From an uncultured Ruminococcus sp. (GTDB lineage Bacteria; Bacillota; Clostridia; Oscillospirales; Acutalibacteraceae), in contig CACYDB010000044.1 of the NCBI GenBank assembly GCA_902773035.1, positions 1 to 6,810 of the forward strand: DNA of 6,810 nt. The letters run 5' to 3'. The translations under genes and the position numbers were made by a program. The stretch's first letter is position 1. Each line of letters begins with the position of its first letter. Of this stretch, positions 1 to 6,439 are shown in pieces. The notes beneath the pieces are model-generated. The model was not told the origin of the DNA. It worked only from the letters and a program-made list of their open reading frames with translations, and made no database searches.

Positions 1-216
1 ACCTGTAATTGATACAGCTTCAGTTGTGTCATTCACCAACTTAATTGTATCGCCGTCAGCAGCCGCTGTGATTGCAGAAGCGAGTGTTGTGTACTCTGCA
101 TCGCCAATCTGAGCAACAGTAGTTGCCGCGTTAGCTGTAACTGCCATTACTGACATCATGGAAACAACCATCATTACTGCCAATACGATTGACAGAACTT
201 TTTTTGTCATTTGCAT
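1..216 (-). CDS. Secreted surface protein, N-terminal part only (runs off the left edge)
   Basis: The minus strand is open from an ATG at 216-214 to the window edge (72 codons). Residues 1-30 form a classical Sec signal peptide: Lys residues at 5-6, a hydrophobic Val/Met/Leu core, and a signal peptidase I site ending TANA before ATTVAQ. There is no lipobox. The mature start contains AQIGDAEYTTLASAI and DGDTIKL, a pattern I know from the N-termini of Firmicutes extracellular proteins with right-handed beta-helix (pectate-lyase-like) or other cell-surface repeats. The function itself cannot be told from 72 residues. The start is supported by AGAAAGGA at 228-235, 11 nt upstream; an in-frame ATG at 210-208 is a less likely alternative. 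It lies beyond the terminator of the mal operon, so it is probably an independent transcription unit with its own long leader. Confidence 0.85.
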   Translation of the reverse strand, partial: MQMTKKVLSIVLAVMMVVSMMSVMAVTANAATTVAQIGDAEYTTLASAITAAADGDTIKLVNDTTEAVSITG

Positions 217-466
217 GAGATAAATCATCCTTTCTAAATGTTTTTTAAAAAAGTTTGAAATAAATAATCCATGCCCTTTTACTGACAACATCTGACCCCA
301 CATTTTCAAGTCGCGTTTGCGATTGACTGCGTAGCTCGAAAAACCGCATTTTAATGTATGCTGCTGCCGTTTGCACGGCAATGTAGCGGAGCTTGGATCG
401 ATTTGCACGTTTGTGTAAATCTGAATGTTCGGGTAATTATCGGAAAACTACCCTAATTTAACATTG
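217..466 (-). promoter_or_regulatory. Long, hairpin-rich 5' leader of the secreted-protein gene
   Basis: No open reading frame explains this stretch between the secreted-protein gene and its candidate promoters. Read as minus-strand RNA, it can form several hairpins. GGGTA/TACCC (431-435 with 449-453) is flanked by a further TGTT/AACA pairing. A 6-bp stem closes a GCAA (GNRA) tetraloop (365-370 with 375-380). AGCT plus CCGC pair with GCGG plus AGCT (333-336 and 344-347 with 386-393) and enclose that hairpin. A 7-bp stem with one bulge closes an AAAC loop (307-314 with 319-325). A T6A6 palindrome (241-252) lies just upstream of the ribosome binding site. This could be a cis-regulatory RNA or an mRNA-stabilising leader; I do not recognise a known riboswitch class. 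The structures were found by eye, not folded. Confidence 0.4.
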
Positions 467-472
467 TAATTT

Positions 473-502
473 ATTTTAGCATACTCTGTATACGGAACAC
501 AA
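473..502 (-). promoter_or_regulatory. Candidate promoter (extended -10) for the secreted-protein gene
   Basis: The minus strand has TAAAAT at 473-478, preceded by TG plus one base (extended -10), and TTGTGT at 497-502 with an 18-nt spacer. The -35 is weak (three of six). Initiation near 466 would give a leader of about 250 nt. Confidence 0.35.
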
Positions 503-521
503 GCTTTTGTTGGTGATTTTT

Positions 522-584
522 TGTGCACATTATATAGTTCTATTCACATTTTTTGTGAATGTTGTAAAATTGTCACAAATGTGA
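522..584 (-). promoter_or_regulatory. Alternative promoter with an array of TGTG/CACA palindromes
   Basis: A perfect minus-strand TATAAT lies at 529-534. The best -35 is TTCACA at 554-559, with an unusually long 19-nt spacer. Three palindromes of related sequence surround it: TGTGCACA at 522-529; ATTCACA-N5-TGTGAAT at 542-560 (7-bp perfect arms covering the -35 and spacer); and TCACA-AA-TGTGA at 573-584. Their centres are about 25 and 28 bp apart. This arrangement is what an operator for a dimeric regulator looks like, but no regulator can be named. The half-site resembles that of CRP/FNR or Rex, but with the orientation or spacing of those families not matched. Confidence 0.35.
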
Positions 585-601
585 ATATGTTTCAAATAAC
601 A

Positions 602-645
602 AAAAGCCGGCTCTAAAATCTACGAGAGATTTTGAGCCGACTTTT
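602..645 (-). terminator. Intrinsic terminator at the end of the mal operon
   Basis: The arms 602-620 and 628-645 pair over about 18 bp, with one bulged base and one wobble, around a 7-nt loop. On the minus strand the stem runs into TTTTTGTTATT. It begins 18 nt after the amylase stop codon, so it closes the operon. The plus strand lacks an equally good U-tract and has no gene to terminate here. Confidence 0.85.
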
Positions 646-663
646 GATATTGTGTTTGCAAAA

Positions 664-2292
664 TCAGTCTCCAAGGATCGCGGTTGACTGCGGCGGGAGG
701 GTGATTTCTTTTCCGTTGTATTCAACGTGGTTTACTGTTGTATTACCGTTTTCGTCGGAGCCGTTGGTGGCTACGAGGTCGGCGCGGAGTTTTTGCGGGT
801 AGTCGCCCGATATCTTTTTGGTCTCGGTTTTGTTGAGGTTGTGGACTATCAGGAGCTTTTTGCCCTTGTATTCAACGTAGTAGCCGCAGACGTTGGAGTC
901 GCCTGTTTGCAGCTCCTCGGTGATTGTGCCGCGGGCGATTTCGGGATTCTGATTTTTGAGCTTGATTATGCGCTTGTAGTAGCCGAGGAGGGAATTTTCG
1001 TCCTCCTTCTGCTGCTCGGCGCCGCCGTAGAGGGCTTCGCTGCTCGCGGAGATGTCCTTTTCGTTGACGGACATCGCGGGGAGGTTTTCGCTGTCCCATA
1101 TCATCGGCGCGCGCTTGTATTCGTCGCCGTTTGCTTCGGCGTCCTGCGCCATGCCGATTTCCTCACCGTAGTAGATGAAGGAGTTGCCAGGGACGAGCAT
1201 ATACAACGCGGCTGCCATTTTTGTGCCTGAGAGTCCGACGGATTTGTTGAAGTTCGCGGAGCGTACCTGGTCGTGATTGGAGAGGAAGTAGCAGTTTATC
1301 GCGTTTTTGTTGCTCTCGTGGGTTTTGCGCTCGAATTTTTGAACGGATTTTATGAGGTTCTGCTGATTTTGTACTCGGACGGCGTTTACGAAGCCGCCTG
1401 TTGAATCGGCAAATCCGAATGAGAAAAAGCTGTCGATACCCGTTTTGTACATATCGCAGATTTCAGAGTTGCCTGTCCAGTTTTCGCCGACCATATAGAC
1501 GTCGGGCTTGATTTTCTGCGACATTTTGTAGAACCAGCTGAGGAACTCGGCGCCGTCGGTGTGCTTGTTTGAGTAGTATTTGGTGGCGTCGAGGCGGAAG
1601 CCGTCTACGTTGTGCTCCTTGAGCCAGAAGTTCGCGATTTCCTTGAAGTAGACGCGTGTTTGCTTTTGGCTGAGGTTCCACTCGGGCATATGCGGCGAGA
1701 AGTTGGACTCGTAGTAGTAGCCGTTGCCGATTTCGGTGTAGCTGTCGCCCGGGTTGTCCTTGTATTTCGCGATTTCAAAGTATTTCGCGTCGGAGTTGAG
1801 CTTTTTCTTTAATAATATATCCTTGCATGCGTTCTCGAACAGCGGGTGCGTGTTGGACGCGTGGTTGAGAACCATATCTATAATCAGCTTGATTCCGCGC
1901 TTGTGACACTCGCTGACGAGCTTGTCGAAGTCGTCGAGCGTGCCGAAGCGGTCGTCGATGCTGAAATAATTTTCTACGTCATATTTGTGGTAGGACGGCG
2001 AGGGCATTATCGGTGTGAGCCATATGCCGTCGATGCCGAGATCGTCGTCGGTTTCGGGGTTGCCGTCGTTTAAGTAGTCGAGCTTTGAGATTATGCCCTG
2101 TAGGTCGCCGACGCCGTCGTCGTTGCTGTCGGCGTATGAGCCGACGAAGATTTCGTAATAGTTGCGGTATTTATCGGTGGATTGCTGTACCGTAATTGAG
2201 GCTGTCGGGTCGGTATAGGAGTTGCCGCAGCCTGTCAGGAGCGCGCAAATGATTACGCAAAGCGCGAGTAGAATGGAAATGGATTTTTTCAT
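664..2292 (-). CDS. Lipid-anchored extracellular alpha-amylase, GH13 family
   Basis: This is an endo-acting alpha-1,4-glucan hydrolase predicted to sit on the outer face of the membrane and release maltodextrins for the adjacent importer. The 542-residue product starts with a lipoprotein signal peptide and lipobox LTGC (Cys22). A TIM barrel follows, with the GH13 signatures: an Asp/Asn-rich calcium-type loop (about 55-63), region V-like MPSPSYHKYDV (96-106), region I DMVLNH (139-144), region II GFRLDA (nucleophile Asp235, Arg233), region III GEN (acid/base Glu270) and region IV NHD (Asp341). All catalytic residues are present, and a beta-sandwich domain fills roughly the last 100 residues. 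The ATG at 2292-2290 is chosen over an upstream GTG (2301) because AAGGTGA (2298-2304) overlaps that GTG and is correctly spaced for the ATG. It is the last gene of the operon, behind a hairpin. Its closest relatives are probably lipoprotein amylases of the Thermotoga AmyA type (GH13_36-like, inferred); an oligo-glucosidase specificity is not excluded. Confidence 0.93.
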   Translation of the reverse strand: MKKSISILLALCVIICALLTGCGNSYTDPTASITVQQSTDKYRNYYEIFVGSYADSNDDGVGDLQGIISKLDYLNDGNPETDDDLGIDGIWLTPIMPSPSYHKYDVENYFSIDDRFGTLDDFDKLVSECHKRGIKLIIDMVLNHASNTHPLFENACKDILLKKKLNSDAKYFEIAKYKDNPGDSYTEIGNGYYYESNFSPHMPEWNLSQKQTRVYFKEIANFWLKEHNVDGFRLDATKYYSNKHTDGAEFLSWFYKMSQKIKPDVYMVGENWTGNSEICDMYKTGIDSFFSFGFADSTGGFVNAVRVQNQQNLIKSVQKFERKTHESNKNAINCYFLSNHDQVRSANFNKSVGLSGTKMAAALYMLVPGNSFIYYGEEIGMAQDAEANGDEYKRAPMIWDSENLPAMSVNEKDISASSEALYGGAEQQKEDENSLLGYYKRIIKLKNQNPEIARGTITEELQTGDSNVCGYYVEYKGKKLLIVHNLNKTETKKISGDYPQKLRADLVATNGSDENGNTTVNHVEYNGKEITLPPQSTAILGD

Positions 2293-2297
2293 ATTTG

Positions 2298-2304
2298 TCA
2301 CCTT
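2298..2304 (-). promoter_or_regulatory. Ribosome binding site deciding the amylase start
   Basis: AAGGTGA lies 5 nt before the ATG at 2292-2290. The GTG inside it begins the longer open frame, so it cannot serve both as a start and as part of its own ribosome binding site. Confidence 0.7.
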
Positions 2305-2314
2305 GGCAAATTTT

Positions 2315-2345
2315 AAAAGAAAAGGGCGACATAATGCCGCCCTTT
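2315..2345 (-). terminator. Intergenic terminator-like hairpin between malG and the amylase
   Basis: A perfect 8-bp stem (CGCCCTTT at 2338-2345 with AAAGGGCG at 2321-2328) closes a 9-nt loop and is followed on the minus strand by TCTTTT. It lies 20 nt after the malG stop. Only 28 nt separate the stem from the amylase ATG, too little for a separate promoter. The amylase therefore most likely depends on read-through, on a promoter inside malG, or on processed mRNA. The hairpin would lower amylase output relative to the transporter. Confidence 0.7.
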
Positions 2346-2365
2346 AGTTTTGTAAGAATGGGCTA

Positions 2366-3220
2366 TTAACCCTTAACGCCGCCGGCGGTTACGCCTTCAA
2401 CGTAGTAGCTCTGCATCTTGAGGAACAGGATTGTAACCGGAACCGCAACGAGTACCGAGCCTGACAGGAACTGCTTGAAGTACCTTGTCTTGAACTCGAG
2501 GCTAACCATCTGCTGCAGACCGATAGCAACCGTATAGTTGTCACGCGCGTCACCCATGATGATCTTCGCGAGGATAAAGTCTGTCCACGGTCCGATGAAG
2601 GAGGTGAGTACGGTGTAAACTACGATCGGTTTTGACATCGGAAGAATAATCTTCCAGAATATCTGATTTTTGTTCGCGCCGTCAATCGTGGCGGCTTCGT
2701 CAAGAGCTCTTGGAATCGTATCGAAGAAGCCCTTTGAAATCTGGAATCCGAGTCCCGCGCCCGCTGAGTAACAAATTACCAGCGCTACGAGCGTCTGTGT
2801 CAGACCCATGGCCTTCAAGAGATAGTAGATAGCGATCATTGTCATAAAGCCGGGGAACATTCCGAGGATCATACCGACGTTGATGAACTTTTTACGGGAC
2901 TTGAAACGAAGTCTCGAGAAAGCGTAAGCTACCATAAGAACAGAGATTGTTGAGATTACGCAGCTGAAGCACGCTACAACAAATGTGTTCAGATACCATC
3001 TGGGGAAGTTAAGAGAGCCGATGTTTGTGAAAAGCGCGATATAGTTGTCAAAACCATACGCCATCGGCAGAAGCGTCTGAGGAATCTGCTCTTTGCCTGT
3101 GTTAAAGGACTGGATAACGAGATAAGCAAGCGGTGATACCCAAATGATACCGAGAACCGCGAGAAGAATGTAAATGAAAGTGTTGGCAAGGCCGCGTCTG
3201 AGTTTATAACTTTTAATCAT
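2366..3220 (-). CDS. malG: Maltodextrin ABC transporter permease MalG
   Basis: This integral membrane protein (284 aa) forms the inner-membrane channel with MalF. It has about six hydrophobic segments: residues 12-36, 78-100, 112-135, 140-160, 198-220 and 253-268. The cytoplasmic EAA loop that docks on the ATPase is EAATIDGA (175-182), continuing to the conserved LP (193-194). The C-terminus EGVTAGGVKG is the hallmark ending of MalG proteins. Length is normal for the family. The ATG (3220-3218) overlaps the malF stop as ATGA, and its GAGGAGG ribosome binding site sits inside the end of malF, so the two are probably translationally coupled. The sugar is inferred to be maltose or maltodextrin from the adjacent amylase and the MalF/MalG similarity. 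Confidence 0.95.
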   Translation of the reverse strand: MIKSYKLRRGLANTFIYILLAVLGIIWVSPLAYLVIQSFNTGKEQIPQTLLPMAYGFDNYIALFTNIGSLNFPRWYLNTFVVACFSCVISTISVLMVAYAFSRLRFKSRKKFINVGMILGMFPGFMTMIAIYYLLKAMGLTQTLVALVICYSAGAGLGFQISKGFFDTIPRALDEAATIDGANKNQIFWKIILPMSKPIVVYTVLTSFIGPWTDFILAKIIMGDARDNYTVAIGLQQMVSLEFKTRYFKQFLSGSVLVAVPVTILFLKMQSYYVEGVTAGGVKG

Positions 3221-4716
3221 GAGAACGCCTCCTCGTCTTTTGCGGACTTAGTCGCGTTGAACGTGATGAGCGACAGGGTCGCGCAAACAATAAATACGAG
3301 AATACCTACGGCGGCGGCGAGGTTGTAATCCTGGTTATTCATAGTCAGCTTGAACAGCCATGTTACAAGGATATCTGTCCAGCCCGCCTGGTAGAATTGC
3401 TCGGTTGAAGGTCCGCCGTTCGTCAACAGGTAGATAACGTTGAAGTTGTTGATGTTGCCGATGAAGGAAGTGATGAGGTACGGGGTTGTAACGAAGAGCA
3501 TATACGGAAGAGTGATCTTTGTAAAGCTCTTGACAGGGCCCGCGCCGTCGATCGTGGCGGATTCGTACAAGTCAGCCGGAATATTCATAAGAATACCCGA
3601 GGTGATAAGGATCGTGTAAGGAATACCGACCCAGATATTAACGATAATTACCGTTATTCTTGCCATCAGAGGCGTTGAGTTCAGGAACTGGATCTCCTGA
3701 TGAGCGCCTGTGATAACTGAAAGCAGCTGGTTGATCGCGCCGTTAGTCTGGAGCATCTGGTTCATAAGAAGCAGTGATACGAACTGCGGAACAGCGACAA
3801 CAACTACGAATAATGTTCTCCAGAGAGCCTTGAGCTTGATGCCCTTCTTGTTGATCATAAGGGCAACAATCATACCGAGGATGTAGTTGGAGAATGTAGC
3901 GAAGATAGCCCAAATAATTGTCCACTCCGCGAGGTTTACGAATGTTGAAGCCTTGTTGGCGCCCTCTGTGATAGATACGAGGTCCTTGAAGTTTTCAAGA
4001 CCGACCCATGTAAAGAGGTTGCCGGGAGGCAGGTGAGCGTTGTCATAGCTTGTAAACGCTATGAGAATCATAAAGATAAGCGGCAGGATTGTGAAGCAAC
4101 CGATGAGCAGGCAGGGGATCGACATAAGAGAAATGTGGAATTTCTCGTCGAGGAACTGATGCATTTCCTCTTTGAAGCCCGGGATATGCTCGCCGTTTTT
4201 CTTTGCTTCATACTGCTTGTAAGCGCTCTTTGTGTTGGCGATATAAATAACGAAGATAACCGCCGAAATAACGATTGTAACAACACCATAAAGAAGAATA
4301 AGCATGGAGTTGTCGCCCGGAATGGTTACGGGGAAGCCGTCAGGGTCAAGTGTTGTTGTGGCTTTTACCGTACCGAGTGTACCGAACTTGGACATATATC
4401 CCCAGCCGAAGAAGATCATATAGCATATGTAAGCCGCTTCGAGCAGAAGGAAGATCAGTCCCTTGATAACCTGGCCCTTGACCATATTGCCAAAGCCAAA
4501 AATGAGATAGGAAAGCTTTACGCCAGCGTCGCCTTTGACGAATCTTTTTCCGTAGTTAGCAATGCCTTTGCCGATTCCAACAAAAAATCCTACGATCGCG
4601 CGTCCCAGGAACTTGAAGAAACGCGCGAGGTTCGAGGGAAGTTTCTTGAAGAATTTGCCAAGGTTATAACCGAACCTCTGGAAAGGATTTAGCTGCATAT
4701 AGTCTATATATCTCAT
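3217..4716 (-). CDS. malF: Maltodextrin ABC transporter permease MalF
   Basis: Partner permease of MalG, 499 aa. The first 60 residues are a basic, amphipathic cytoplasmic segment rich in Lys/Arg and Phe. Hydrophobic segments follow at about 85-105, 138-160, 200-222, 268-290, 303-322, 355-378, 408-428 and 467-486, giving the eight-helix style of long MalF proteins. The GFGN...GQVIKG stretch before the first helix is typical of clostridial MalF. The EAA loop reads ESATIDGA (385-392) and continues to LP (403-404). The start is ATG at 4716-4714, supported by AAGGAG at 4726-4731 (9-nt spacing); the TTG one codon upstream is unlikely. Its final codons hold the malG ribosome binding site, and its TGA overlaps the malG ATG. 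It does not contain an ATP-binding domain and needs a separate ATPase. Confidence 0.95.
   Translation of the reverse strand: MRYIDYMQLNPFQRFGYNLGKFFKKLPSNLARFFKFLGRAIVGFFVGIGKGIANYGKRFVKGDAGVKLSYLIFGFGNMVKGQVIKGLIFLLLEAAYICYMIFFGWGYMSKFGTLGTVKATTTLDPDGFPVTIPGDNSMLILLYGVVTIVISAVIFVIYIANTKSAYKQYEAKKNGEHIPGFKEEMHQFLDEKFHISLMSIPCLLIGCFTILPLIFMILIAFTSYDNAHLPPGNLFTWVGLENFKDLVSITEGANKASTFVNLAEWTIIWAIFATFSNYILGMIVALMINKKGIKLKALWRTLFVVVVAVPQFVSLLLMNQMLQTNGAINQLLSVITGAHQEIQFLNSTPLMARITVIIVNIWVGIPYTILITSGILMNIPADLYESATIDGAGPVKSFTKITLPYMLFVTTPYLITSFIGNINNFNVIYLLTNGGPSTEQFYQAGWTDILVTWLFKLTMNNQDYNLAAAVGILVFIVCATLSLITFNATKSAKDEEAFS
3228..3234 (-). promoter_or_regulatory. Strong malG ribosome binding site within malF
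   Basis: GAGGAGG lies 7 nt before the malG ATG and encodes Glu-Glu near the MalF C-terminus. Together with the ATGA overlap this points to coupled translation that keeps MalF and MalG in equal amounts. Confidence 0.85.
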
Positions 4717-4725
4717 CAAATCACT

Positions 4726-4731
4726 CTCCTT
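4726..4731 (-). promoter_or_regulatory. Ribosome binding site deciding the malF start
   Basis: AAGGAG sits 9 nt before ATG 4716-4714. The alternative TTG at 4719-4717 would have a 6-nt spacing but is a rarer start codon, and using it adds only one residue. Confidence 0.65.
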
Positions 4732-4806
4732 TTTCTTGGATTTTTACTTTAAATAATAGTTTTTGATCAGATTTCGCGTTATCCTGTTCCCCTCATTTTA
4801 AAAACC

Positions 4807-4834
4807 ATTATTTAAAATAAATAACCATTTTCAA
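4807..4834 (-). promoter_or_regulatory. Weak candidate internal promoter upstream of malF
   Basis: TTGAAA (4829-4834) and AATAAT (4807-4812), spaced by 16 nt, each match five of six consensus bases on the minus strand. The region is very AT-rich, so a chance match is plausible. If real, it would give malFG transcription independent of malE. Confidence 0.25.
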
Positions 4835-4851
4835 AACAACATGATAACGTG

Positions 4852-4898
4852 CACCCGTTTTGTTGGGTGTAGGGCAGTCCGCGTAATGCGGACCGCCC
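4852..4898 (-). other. Two stem-loops after malE in the malE-malF gap
   Basis: The first structure downstream of malE is strong. Its arms, 4872-4882 and 4888-4898, form 10 base pairs with one A/C mismatch around a 5-nt loop. The second is CACCC/GGGTG (4852-4856 with 4865-4869). No run of T follows on the minus strand, so these are not typical terminators. They fit an mRNA-stabilising or partial-stop element that raises malE relative to malFG, a common arrangement where a binding protein is needed in excess of its permeases. The remainder of the gap, towards malF, is AT-rich with imperfect AACCATT repeats. Confidence 0.6.
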
Positions 4899-4919
4899 GA
4901 TTGTTTAAAAATTTAGGAA

Positions 4920-6266
4920 TTACTCGTCCTTGATGTTGGAAACTGTGTCCTTGAAGAGCTTTGTGAAATCATACTTATCGGGATTTGTATCCTCTGCGAT
5001 AAGCTTGTTGCCGAGGTTGCCCATCGGATCCCAGAATGTCTGAGCGATGTTAACCTGAGCTACTGAGAATTCACTCTGAGCAACGAGAGCTGAGATAGCA
5101 ACGTTCTTCTTAGCAACGTCGGACTCTACAACTGTGTTGTTTGTCGGGCTCCAGCCGAGCTCTGCGCATCTCTGAGTCTGGCACTCCTCGCTTGAGAGAT
5201 AGTAAGCAAGGATCTGAGCTGTACGGGGATACTTGGAAGCGTTGTTAACGCCGATCATCTTGTAGCCGTACATTGAAATCATCTGCTGAGCTTTGCCGTT
5301 AACCTCGATTGTCGGGAGCTTTGTAGCGCCAAAGTTGTCGCCGAGAGCTTCCTGGTCAGGAGTTGAGTTCCAGTTACCGTCGATACCGGCGCCGCAAACA
5401 GACTTCTTCTTGCCTGTTGATACGAAACCGGAAGCGATGTTGGCAACGTCAAGGCTTGTGAATGTGCCGCTGTAGTCATGCATGAGCTTTGAGAAAGCCT
5501 TAAGTGTAGCTACAACCTGCTTCTCGTCATAGTCGTTGAACTTCTGAGTAAGACCGTCGTCCTCTAAGCCGTCGATCTTGAGTCCGCCTGTGAAAGCGAA
5601 TACGCAAGAATAGTAACCGTTACCTGCATCCATGATGAACTTCTTGCCTGCCTTCTTACAGTCAGCGAGGATAGCCTCGAGAGAGCCTGCGTCCTTATCG
5701 GAAACTACGGACTTGTCGTATACGAGGTAGTAGCCGTTGCCTGTCTCGGGGAAAGCATAGAGAGTATCCTCCTTAGTCTTAGGATTCTGAAGTGTAGAAG
5801 CGGATACAGCAGCCTCTAAGTTGCTTGCTGTGATAGCCTCAGCGTACTTTGTAGCAACAGGAGCGATAACGCCTGCGCTTACAAGACGGCTGAGCTGGTC
5901 GGAAGCGAATCCGAATACGTCGGCAGCTGCGTCTGCGTCAGAAAGCATATTTGTAGCAGCTGTGTCCTCACCCTGAGCAACAACGTTGATCTTGATGCCC
6001 TTGTCAGGGAACTTCTTTGTGAAAGCATCACACTGCTTCTTAAGAAGTTTTACGTATGCGTCAGGACCCCATACCTTTAAGGTAGCGCCCTTCTCCTCAC
6101 CGAAGTCGGCAACATCAACATTGAAGCCTGTGCCGCTTTCGGCGCTTGAAGCTGTAGAGCCGCTGTCAGCGGAACCACTGCTTGTTGTCTCGCCGCTGTT
6201 GCCGCAGCTTGCGAATACAGCAACGATCATCATTGCCGCTAATACGAGCGCAACGATTTTTTTCAT
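4920..6266 (-). CDS. malE: Maltodextrin-binding lipoprotein MalE
   Basis: Extracellular solute-binding protein that captures maltose or maltodextrins and delivers them to MalFG; 448 aa. The signal peptide ends in the lipobox FASC, with Cys21 the lipidated residue. A Ser/Thr/Gly-rich linker follows (about 22-45), tethering the two-lobed binding domain of the SBP_bac_1/8 class. Family-type stretches are ATLKVWGPD (61-69), AFPETGNGYYLVYDKS (171-186), GIDGNW (294-299) and MYGYKMIGV (332-340). The ATG at 6266-6264 is preferred over the longer frame starting at 6284, because AAGAGGG (6274-6280) is 7 nt upstream and the signal peptide then begins MKKI. Codon choice looks biased as in a highly expressed gene. 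Sugar specificity is inferred from the neighbouring amylase and cannot be read directly. Confidence 0.93.
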   Translation of the reverse strand: MKKIVALVLAAMMIVAVFASCGNSGETTSSGSADSGSTASSAESGTGFNVDVADFGEEKGATLKVWGPDAYVKLLKKQCDAFTKKFPDKGIKINVVAQGEDTAATNMLSDADAAADVFGFASDQLSRLVSAGVIAPVATKYAEAITASNLEAAVSASTLQNPKTKEDTLYAFPETGNGYYLVYDKSVVSDKDAGSLEAILADCKKAGKKFIMDAGNGYYSCVFAFTGGLKIDGLEDDGLTQKFNDYDEKQVVATLKAFSKLMHDYSGTFTSLDVANIASGFVSTGKKKSVCGAGIDGNWNSTPDQEALGDNFGATKLPTIEVNGKAQQMISMYGYKMIGVNNASKYPRTAQILAYYLSSEECQTQRCAELGWSPTNNTVVESDVAKKNVAISALVAQSEFSVAQVNIAQTFWDPMGNLGNKLIAEDTNPDKYDFTKLFKDTVSNIKDE

Positions 6267-6273
6267 TTGAATT

Positions 6274-6280
6274 CCCTCTT
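6274..6280 (-). promoter_or_regulatory. Ribosome binding site deciding the malE start
   Basis: AAGAGGG is 7 nt before ATG 6266-6264. It lies within the six-codon extension of the longer frame, which has no comparable site of its own. Confidence 0.8.
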
Positions 6281-6321
6281 TCATAAAATGATATTTAGCA
6301 CTTTTAACAAGCGCAAAGTGG

Positions 6322-6350
6322 AACGGCGTATATTTGGGGACTGCGCCGTT
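6322..6350 (-). promoter_or_regulatory. Inverted repeat in the malE leader
   Basis: Perfect 7-bp arms AACGGCG and CGCCGTT are separated by 15 nt. They lie just downstream of the expected malE transcription start and about 55 nt before the malE ATG. It could be an operator for a LacI-type maltose regulator, or a 5' mRNA-protecting hairpin. No T-tract follows it, so it is not a terminator. Confidence 0.5.
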
Positions 6351-6364
6351 ATGTCACTGTATAA

Positions 6365-6394
6365 ATAATAACACAATTTGCCATAAAAATACAA
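6365..6394 (-). promoter_or_regulatory. Probable sigma-A promoter of the mal operon
   Basis: The minus strand has TTGTAT at 6389-6394, an 18-nt spacer and TATTAT at 6365-6370, preceded by TGT (extended -10). Transcription would begin near 6358, giving malE a leader of roughly 90 nt that contains the 6322-6350 inverted repeat. Confidence 0.6.
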
Positions 6395-6439
6395 CTCCCT
6401 TTGTACTTTTTGTCTAACTATTCAAATCAGAACTTAATA

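Noticed and set aside
300..400. Known riboswitch (c-di-GMP, TPP, cobalamin, SAM) or tRNA in the structured leader
   Set aside because: None of the conserved core motifs of these classes could be matched, and no tRNA cloverleaf forms.
727..1230. Plus-strand 167-codon frame opposite the amylase
   Set aside because: It is antisense to intact GH13 coding sequence with all catalytic motifs; the long frame results from the codon bias of the real gene, and no ribosome binding site or domain is visible.
4033..4692. Plus-strand 219-codon frame opposite malF
   Set aside because: It is antisense to a complete MalF; the sequence is charged and Cys-rich with no recognisable domain or signal.
6267..6284. 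Upstream malE start adding six residues
   Set aside because: The AAGAGGG ribosome binding site lies inside this extension and the lipoprotein signal peptide is normal from the downstream ATG.
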